The translations under genes and the position numbers were made by a program. Under the pieces are notes generated by a model. That model saw only the letters and a list, made by a program, of their open reading frames with translations, did not search any database and was not told the DNA's origin. DNA of 64,000 nucleotides from Owenia fusiformis (Eukaryota > Annelida > Polychaeta > Sabellida > Oweniidae), in the NCBI GenBank assembly GCA_903813345.2, contig CAIIXF020000002.1:27971223-28035222 (forward strand). Direction: 5' to 3'. Positions 58,701 to 64,000 of this stretch are shown in pieces; position 1 is the first letter of the stretch, and each line of letters opens with the position of its first letter.

Positions 58701-61700
58701 ACTGAGTCCCCAGCATTCATAAAAAATGGTGTTCAAGGTGCACTATCTATACAAATTAATTTTGCATCTTGGAAGCCAGGCAGTATCTGTGTGATTTTAT
58801 AAAAATTCGGAATTTTTTTCAGATATGAGCCCCCTCTAAATATTGGGTGCGGAGCAGCTCCATAAACGTAGCTCCGCACCCAATATTTAGAGGGGGCTCA
58901 TATCTGAAGAACATTTCCGAATTTTTATAAAATCACACAGATACTGCCTGGCTTCCAAGATGCAAAAATAATTTGCATGGGTAGTGTATCTTGAACACCA
59001 TTTTTTATGAATGCTGGGGACGCAGTATTAAAAGGATAGTCTCAAAATATATAGGTCTGGGAAATGTTTAAGGCATACTGCGTCGCTATAAAATGAATTG
59101 CAATACTATTTTCACAATTTTATTGATATTTGGTGTCAAATACACATATCTTGGTATATTTGAAGTCCCAAAACGGCTTAGTTTCAGAAATATCCCAATT
59201 TTAAATTCAAAAATGACCGTTAGCTCCGCACCCTCCGCTCATTTGCGCCGCACCCAATATTTCCCACAGGCTCTGTCTGCATAGGGTGAAAAGTGTGAAT
59301 TCTAAATTTTAGGAACACGAGGAGGTAGTTCTGAAAGTCTATTTTCGAAGGTAAAATTAAAATACGGGTGGAAATAAGCAGGGTCATGAGAACGATTAGA
59401 CTGCACAGGTGTAGCAGGATTCTCACTAGATGTTACTATTTTTTCATTTTTCTTTTTCTTTATTAAAAAATCTGAGATAAAAATCTATCAAATAAAGAAA
59501 AGACTCATCCTTATACAAGTAATGAGAATCTGTCCACAGTATACACCTAAATTTACGAGTATGTTACCTTGGCCTGCATTTGTGGGGACTCTAGCATCAT
59601 CTTAACAGGAGACATACCAGGAGTCATTGGGGAATAACTGAACACTCGTGGCGTACACCGACCATCTTTCTGTTGGAACCCTTTTGCTTGAGCTATTGGG
59701 GTAACTCTTCCATCTGATTCTAAAGAGTGAAACAGTATAGTAATTAGAAATATGAGTCGTATAGTTAGATGTCAAAATAGGAGTGTTTTGAAAACTGGTT
59801 ATGTTCCTCATTGAAGAATAAAACAAGCCTAGAAGCAATTACTGCAGCTAAAATTGTTAAGCACATTGCACACATCTAAGTATTAGCACTCAGTTAATGA
59901 TAACTCTTGTTTAGTGTAAAATATTGTAGACATCAATGATGATAACTTTATACCTCTTGTTGTTATATAGACTGCCTTTACCTTGTGATCAAATTACCCC
60001 TTGTTGAAAAGAAAAATATATGGCTTACATTCAACATTCTGATATGAAACCACAAAATCAAAAAATTCAATATTCTCATATTCAAAAATAATTCTCATTC
60101 TAAAATATAGACTGTTCAGTGGCACATACAGTAAAACATGTAGTGGTACATGTTTTACTCTAGGAGTTGTTCCACTTATGGAGGTTCATATTACATTAAA
60201 TCAGTTGGTCTTGAGACTCATAAAAGTGTTTCACTAACAGAGGTGTTCCACTCCTAGAGATGTCCCACTTTACAGGTTTCACTATACTCACCTAAAGTTA
60301 TTCAACTAATATCTTACAAGTAAAAGTACCATTGCATATACAGTAAAACATGTAGTGGTACTTGGTACTCTGGGAGGTGTTCCACTTATGGAGGTTCATA
60401 TTACATTAAGTAAATTTGGTCTTGACTCTTAAAAGTGTTCCACTCCTAGAGGTGTCCCACTTTACAGGTTTCACTATACTCACCTAATTTTGCAGCCAAG
60501 ACACTATCAAACCCATGTGGCAACTCAGAATTCTTCGAGTCCAGAACGACAGACTCAATGATCTGCTTTATTTCCAACTGATCCTTAACATCAAGGCTGA
60601 GTGCTGCCTTCACAAATGTTTGACGCCTGCCACTTTTCTCATCACATTGGAATGAGGCCACTAGTAGCAATAGGATAACCTAGAGTAAGACAAGGAATAA
60701 GATTTAAATATTGACTTGATTCCCTGACATTTAAGCAACTGGACCAGCAGCATGTATCCATATAGTAATTGATAATTGACTTGAATCCAGTTGAAATCAT
60801 GCAAAATTTTGAAGATTTCTTGGTAGCCTTATTAAGTGATATGGATAGCTGCAATGCGTGTTACAATGTAGAATGGTTAAAAATATTCAAAAACAAGATC
60901 TGATGTCATTAAGTCAAAAAATTAATATGGTTTTTCCTTAGTTGAGTCAAACAAGGGTTATAAAATAAAATACTTGTATATCCTTACAGGTAAGGTTCAA
61001 CCTACCTTAGCTATGTCCAAGTCACTGCCTACAGAGCTTGATGTGATGATGTTGCTAAAATCAATTTTGCTTTGTACATCCTTCACACTAAAGAAACCTG
61101 CAAAGACATTTCTTGGTTCCATTTAATTGTTAACCAAAAAGGCCCACTATTTGGGGCCTTCATAGGGCCTTTTTGGCACAAAATTTTTTTTGGCCCAATT
61201 TTATTTTCTGGGTCCACCCAAGGGGGGTGGGCGCATGCCCCCATCCTGGATCCGCCACTGCACATAGACTAAATAAACATATAAAATAAAGACCGGTGTA
61301 TGAATTCTAACAATTTAAAGTGATGATGGCCCAAATAAAGGTAACAGTGAGGAATCTTTGCTATCAAAACCCAAAACCAGAATGCTACATATTGTGAGGA
61401 TTATAGGATCCACATTGAGCGCGTTATTTCACCAAGTTCCATAATTAAGAAATATAGACCGAAGAGCAAGGCTACTAGTTTCAAATACACCCCGCAGGGT
61501 CTAGGCACAAACATTGTTTGTACCCCGAACGACCGAAGGGAGTTAGGCTAGACCTAAGGGGTGTATTCGAAACTAGTAGCCCTGCTCTGAGGTCTATATT
61601 ACGATTCGAACATGAAAACTCACCAGAATATTGCACAATCTTCAATTTCGATGTTCATTTCCACTTTTTCATTTCTACTTCCGGTTGAGCGTTTGGCTGT

Positions 61701-62833
61701 TCCAATTTATTTACTTACCTCCTGACCCCGACTTAAGTTTTTTATTGACATTTCGGCCTATTTTATTGGTTTCACGCATATCTACTACATGTACATTGAT
61801 AATTATTGAAATTATTGAGATTACAGTTTACAAATGCTCTGACAGAAAATTTTGGCTCCGGACAATTTCTCCCTGCCATTTTGAATTTTGCAGACAAGAG
61901 GGGGATGCGAAAAGAACAGAACGGCCTAAACTGACCAATTAGTGCACTGAACGAAACACTTGGTACAGAGCCGGGTTATTGATCTCGAATATAACCCAGC
62001 TGAATCATTGACTTTGTTCATAGTTTATTTTTTTATTGATAATTGACCAATGAGTATACAGTGCCTCTTTCAAACTTCATAATATAAGGCTATCAGAATA
62101 TAAATAGGATAAAAAAATTATTTACCTTCAAAGAATCTGCTGACATGTTTACAGCGAAGATATGGTGACTGTGGTTTCTCTGTCTTGTATGTATCATCAC
62201 TGAAAATATAGAATAATTTGAAGTTGTTACACATTTAAGTATTTAATACTGGACCCAATGAACCAAGTGTAAGATGATATTTCTGAGGATTACTCATTTG
62301 AATCAAATATGTCTATATCTATATAATACATTGTCTGGACATGTATGTTGATTAAAGTTTTTTGAGCATCTTTTGATTCTTTATAAAGTCATCTATGGAA
62401 TGTAATTATTGTTGTCTTGGGCTTTGGATTTCAACTCAACAAACAACTAGTAAGGGAGTCCCCTATTTAATTCGTCCTATGTGAAGCACTGTATTTATCT
62501 ATATGCACTAGTATATGAATATCATTGAGTACCTAACATGTCTTAGTTTAAATAAAATATCACAAATTCACAATTCAAAAATGTGTTAAATCCGCACCGT
62601 ACACGCAAAAATTTGCATGGTTTGTTTTTTGTATAGCATCATCTGCATAGGGTGCACAAAGCATATGAAACTCCAAGTTGATGGTTCTCATACTATCAGA
62701 TTCATACTCACATGAGAAGGACAATGTCGAAGAGGAGAGAGACATCACTCAGTTCTGCTAAAGAATTCACGTTAGATCCAGGAACCACTGCCCGTAACCA
62801 GCTCAGCAATGCATGACACTTACCAGGATCCAT
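43799..62833 (-). CDS. NUMA1: Nuclear mitotic apparatus protein (NuMA), 1946 residues
   Basis: Exons in transcript order: 62712-62833, 62126-62199, 61006-61097, 60484-60679, 59568-59719, 58063-58092, 57323-57488, 56760-56868, 55968-56145, 55527-55680, 54936-55111, 51658-54393, 51171-51311, 50545-50718, 49276-49491, 48824-48868, 48113-48362, 47608-47722, 47264-47427, 46625-46749, 46061-46222, 45333-45563, 43799-43831 (TAG). Phases agree: 1947 codons; human has about 2115. The N terminus (HALLSWLRAVV...LAELSDVSLLFDIVL) matches the Hook-like domain that binds dynein light intermediate chain. A coiled-coil rod (about 220-1650) follows. The tail has GRLGELQRRNTLCLPHQRTA, like human IAELQQRNRVCPPHLKT, the LGN/GPSM2-binding peptide, then basic segments (RKRHR, PNKRAK) that may serve nuclear import and microtubule binding. 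NuMA tethers dynein to spindle poles and to the cortex through LGN. The last 10-residue exon is the least certain. Confidence 0.93.
44040..44215 (+). promoter_or_regulatory. Promoter-like island (NRF1-type site and TATA box) in the last NuMA intron
   Basis: An otherwise AT-rich intron has a GC-richer patch with TGCGCAGGCGCAC (44082-44094, a match to the NRF1 motif) followed by CTATATAAAGAG (44106-44117) on the plus strand. A donor-like AGGTAAGC follows about 35 bp later (44141). No open frame or known small RNA could be recognised downstream. Confidence 0.4.
46061..47722 (-). CDS. NUMA1: NuMA: C-terminal tail exons with LGN-binding segment
   Basis: Exons 47608-47722, 47264-47427, 46625-46749 and 46061-46222. 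The third codes FFGIEDEPYDSGFGRLGELQ and RRNTLCLPHQRTAYPTE, aligning with the human segment that threads through the LGN TPR repeats. The fourth (VTEDELRSG) aligns with human ITDEEMKTG just after it. The first two are Ser/Thr rich with probable phosphosites (MSLETPVN), in the place where human NuMA has cell-cycle kinase sites. Confidence 0.85.
46481..46546 (-). mobile_element. GTCACCAC-family MITE fragment
   Basis: AAACACCAACAACTGAATAC, then AAAAGTTGGAGATCATAAC and GTCTCCTCTTGT correspond to the family interior in reverse orientation. Both ends are degraded. Confidence 0.5.
47146..47235 (-). mobile_element. GTCACCAC-family MITE, both ends intact
   Basis: ATGTCACCAC at 47146 and GTGGTGACAT ending at 47235; 90 bp, a short but complete member. 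Confidence 0.8.
47522..47589 (+). repeat. (GACTA)n microsatellite
   Basis: Ten perfect GACTA units (47522-47571) then imperfect GGACTGGACTAGACTAGAT. It lies about 20 bp from the donor of NuMA exon 47608-47722. Confidence 0.95.
49441..49675 (-). repeat. NUMA1: Triplicated acceptor plus exon start in NuMA
   Basis: The first part of exon 49276-49491 with its acceptor (TTTTTTCAG|TCTGAAGAGAAATACC) occurs twice more upstream, with exon-like starts at about 49579 and 49664. The copy at about 49530-49579 has an in-frame TAG after five codons. The copy at about 49605-49664 keeps SEEKYQGLLAKLSEEEKN in frame but lacks a donor. Confidence 0.88.
49860..50065 (-). repeat. Dispersed repeat, inverted to 63268-63475
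   Basis: CCCCTAGAAATGCATAAGATAC, AACCATTCATAAGGAAC, AATCATTACTAATAAGCC and GGTTGCTCATGAACAC are found in reverse complement at 63268-63475. About 200 bp, moderately diverged. Confidence 0.7.
51658..54393 (-). CDS. NUMA1: NuMA: 912-codon coiled-coil exon with 18-residue repeats
   Basis: One exon of 2736 bp codes almost half the rod (residues about 484-1395). From about residue 577 to 936 (53035-54114) there are 20 consecutive units of exactly 18 residues, consensus LQSELKSVTQEKENTIHS. Beyond that, units of mixed 18 and 25 length continue (LQTELQTVLHDKDVTINS and similar). Leu or Ile core positions are kept. Unit-to-unit identity is highest in the middle units, which suggests growth by unequal crossing over in coding DNA. 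Confidence 0.93.
54648..54728 (-). mobile_element. GTCACCAC-family MITE fragment
   Basis: ATGTCACTACCTGCCATTTG at the left and CTTCTGATGATGAC at the right with AAAAAGGTTGGAGACTATG inside. Confidence 0.65.
54737..54945 (-). repeat. NUMA1: Duplicated 5' splice-site region of a NuMA exon
   Basis: GCCCATTTGACTGCAAACAA + GCTTA occurs at about 54758-54782 and again at 54911-54935, where it contains the true donor of exon 54936-55111 (minus strand TTG|GTAAGCTTG). The other copy reads CAATAAGCTTG, so its donor is lost. Confidence 0.85.
55238..55490 (-). repeat. Degenerate AAAAATCGGG-type low-complexity array
   Basis: AAATCGGGA/GTTTTTGA-like words recur about ten times with poor periodicity in a NuMA intron. 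Confidence 0.6.
56150..56755 (-). repeat. Intron made almost wholly of a roughly 130 bp tandem repeat
   Basis: About five diverged units share AAAATATATTTAGGTTAAGT, CTGATGTAGCTTCAAAATGT, TTCATCGACATAATGAAAT and AGCCCCTCTCCC. The array reaches from the acceptor of exon 55968-56145 to the donor of exon 56760-56868. Confidence 0.8.
57167..57245 (-). repeat. 24 bp tandem repeat in a NuMA intron
   Basis: ATATGAACACCTGCTTGAG repeats about 3.5 times with minor changes. Confidence 0.85.
58115..58265 (-). repeat. Two-copy 77 bp tandem duplication
   Basis: ATGAGGTGTCACATCACTAA...ACAGGGAAAAAGGAGTCT, then the same again with about 8 changes. It begins about 25 bp upstream (gene sense) of the 30 bp NuMA exon 58063-58092. 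Confidence 0.85.
58439..59288. mobile_element. 850 bp foldback (palindromic) element
   Basis: Two arms of about 410 bp are near-perfect inverted copies around a centre near 58863. Ends are CACCCTATGCAGACAGAG and CTCTGTCTGCATAGGGTG. AAAAG stands on both sides (58434-58438 and 59289-59293) as a 5 bp target duplication. Mirror open frames appear in each arm and are artefacts of the symmetry. No transposase. Confidence 0.92.
60129..60284. mobile_element. CAGTAAA-family MITE, copy A
   Basis: Begins CAGTAAAACATGTAGTGGTA after TA and ends TTACAGGTTTCACTA before TA. It is followed by CTCACCTAA, the same bases that follow copy B. Confidence 0.8.
60341..60476. mobile_element. CAGTAAA-family MITE, copy B, next to a NuMA splice donor
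   Basis: About 136 bp, TA-flanked. Its end lies only seven bases from the end of exon 60484-60679: minus-strand donor G|GTGAG then TA and the MITE. Thus the donor's +6 and +7 bases are the target TA. Confidence 0.85.
60484..62833 (-). CDS. NUMA1: NuMA: N-terminal Hook-like domain exons
   Basis: Four exons (62712-62833, 62126-62199, 61006-61097, 60484-60679) code about 161 residues. The helical pattern fits the NuMA calponin-homology-like Hook domain: ALLSW at the start, LDIAKVILLLLVASFQCDEK in the middle (human LAKMTMLLLYHSTM), and LEIKQIIESVV at the end. The start codon at 62833 is the first ATG and sits in CCATGG context. Splicing after the first exon uses GTGAGT. Confidence 0.85.
61135..61262 (-). 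mobile_element. DNA-transposon end fragment (CAGTGGCGGATCCAGG type)
   Basis: On the minus strand it begins GCAGTGGCGGATCCAGGATG, then GGGGCATGCGCCCACCCCCC, a terminal motif seen in many animal hAT-like elements. Only one end is present. It lies in NuMA intron 2. Confidence 0.65.
61451..61600. mobile_element. 150 bp foldback element
   Basis: Arms of about 48 bp: AATATAGACC..GAGCA.GGCTACTAGTTTC.AATACACCCC and its inverse, with a loop of about 55 bp. Four or five mismatches. No coding. Confidence 0.85.
61601..62125 (-). other. NUMA1: Remaining part of NuMA intron 2
   Basis: Mostly AT-rich sequence with no exon on either strand that I can support. Confidence 0.5.
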
Positions 62834-63267
62834 GGCTCACAATTCCTTAAAATAAATAAAAAAGGAATAAATATTATTAAGTATATATTCAAGTGATATT
62901 AAATCTGATTATGATTCCAATACTTGTACATGTACATGTAATGTTTATTCATTTTCCTTTCTATCAAAGATAAGATAGCACAAGACAGATAGGAATATTG
63001 AGCTTTTTCAGTTTTGAAGGCTTTTATAGAGATATTTGGCACAAATCAAGACTGAATTTCTGATCTACCAATCAAGTAGGCTGGAAGTGTCAAGATATGA
63101 AGGAAACATGTTGAACATAGTGCCAATGGGTGGAGAGGGGAGGGGCTGTATTTGACATACCTTTTAAAGTGGGAGTCCAGCTACTTTTGAATGTGTCAAA
63201 AATCTGCATTCTATTATGTTCATAAAGGTACTTGACTGAATGATCACAACTATAAAGTTTGGTGAGG
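62834..63267 (-). promoter_or_regulatory. NUMA1: Upstream flank and 5' UTR side of NuMA
   Basis: The minus-strand sequence before ATG 62833 ends AATTGTGAGCCATGG. No TATA box or CpG island is evident; the start site is not determined. A 5' UTR intron is possible, since an acceptor-like run is present, but this is unproved. Confidence 0.4.
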
Positions 63268-63475
63268 CTATACCTTGCATTAAGTGTTCATGAGCAACCC
63301 ATTTGGCTTAATAGTAATGATTATGTTATTTGTTTTTATTTGTCTGTTCCTTATGAATGGTTTATCTGAAGACTGTTAGATGTTAATAAGGTACAGTACT
63401 TGCAAAAATATACCAAACAATACAATCAAATAGACAAACATAGTATCTTATGCATTTCTAGGGGCTAGGTATAGT
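63268..63475 (+). repeat. Dispersed repeat, inverted to 49860-50065
   Basis: GTGTTCATGAGCAACCCATT, GGCTTAATAGTAATGATT, GTTCCTTATGAATGGTT and GTATCTTATGCATTTCTAGG match the NuMA intron copy in reverse complement. Confidence 0.7.
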
Positions 63476-64000
63476 AAAGAGATTATATAAGAAGTTCAAT
63501 TACATTATACAGGGTAGGTTGAATAGAAATTCCAAAATCAGAATTTCATGTTATAATCCAAAACTTTGAAATTGGCAATGATTTGGATTGGGCCAGTATT
63601 CCAGTAAAGGCTCATGGCAAAATGAAGATTATATGGTTGAGCTCTGTTAGCAGAGTCAGTCAAAATGAATGTGAACTTCTAATGGCTAGAGTTATGTAAA
63701 CCAAGTCTACAACTGTTGAGCAGTTATGGTTGAGGTAAGAGATTTTTCAAGACAGGTGGCTTATTAAGGTAAATATTCTTGAACCAGGCAGCCAATCATG
63801 ATAAACAAATTCAATGACCAATCAGATAACAGGGGATTTCCCGGTATATTCAAACTTCAAACTGAATTAATATATTAAAAAATAATAAGATCGATCAGTG
63901 CAATCACAAAATTAACACTTAAAGTGGGGGATTTGGGATTCTTTGTTGGTAAGTAGATAGGTGAATATGTGGTGAAACTCAATATGCAAAAAGGTCCACA
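63476..64000. other. Intergenic, nothing recognised
   Basis: AT-rich DNA upstream of NuMA up to the window edge. I see no exon, RNA gene or clear repeat in it. Confidence 0.5.

Noticed and set aside
58443-59284. Two similar 63-codon open frames on opposite strands
   Set aside because: They are the same sequence read in the two arms of the 850 bp palindrome, so similarity does not indicate coding.

Overview
This is animal nuclear DNA: AT-rich, with split genes whose short exons have GT-AG borders and keep reading phase from exon to exon, many transposon remnants, and proteins that resemble human ones. NuMA with its LGN-binding segment, a FANCF-like protein and an ARHGEF17-type RhoGEF point to a bilaterian. 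The MITE, SINE and minisatellite content looks most like a marine invertebrate such as a mollusc or brachiopod. That last step is inference, and the species cannot be named.

Layout. (1) 1-1617, minus strand: 5' two exons of a Golgi carbohydrate sulfotransferase, cut by the left edge. (2) 3296-18310, plus strand: 16 exons coding the last 745 residues of an ARHGEF17 orthologue (end of DH, PH, beta-propeller). (3) About 18.3-25.6 kb: UTR and intergenic DNA full of MITEs and tandem arrays. (4) 25606-36537, minus strand: a complete 15-exon gene for a 1370-residue kinase with a SAM domain in front of a TKL/MLK-like kinase domain. (5) 37745-40308, plus strand: a six-exon FANCF-like gene that diverges from the kinase gene across about 1.2 kb. 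(6) 43799-62833, minus strand: a complete 23-exon NuMA (NUMA1) orthologue of 1946 residues, with a 2.7 kb exon coding a long coiled coil. (7) 62.8-64 kb: upstream flank of NuMA.

All exon chains were assembled by hand from splice signals and phase. In the four genes with a visible 3' end the coding lengths add up to whole codons ending in a stop. The genes do not form one pathway. NuMA (spindle orientation), ARHGEF17 (RhoA activation) and FANCF (crosslink repair) are separate cell functions. ARHGEF17 and NUMA1 both lie at human 11q13.4, so this may be an old syntenic pair.

The most unusual signal is that local tandem duplications repeatedly touch or contain exon-intron borders, in three genes, multiplying splice donors or acceptors (14 donors in one array). 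Other notable structures are an 850 bp near-perfect palindrome in a NuMA intron, a 20-fold 18-residue repeat in the NuMA rod, a MITE inserted into a minisatellite with an 8 bp target duplication, and a MITE whose core has grown into a seven-copy array.
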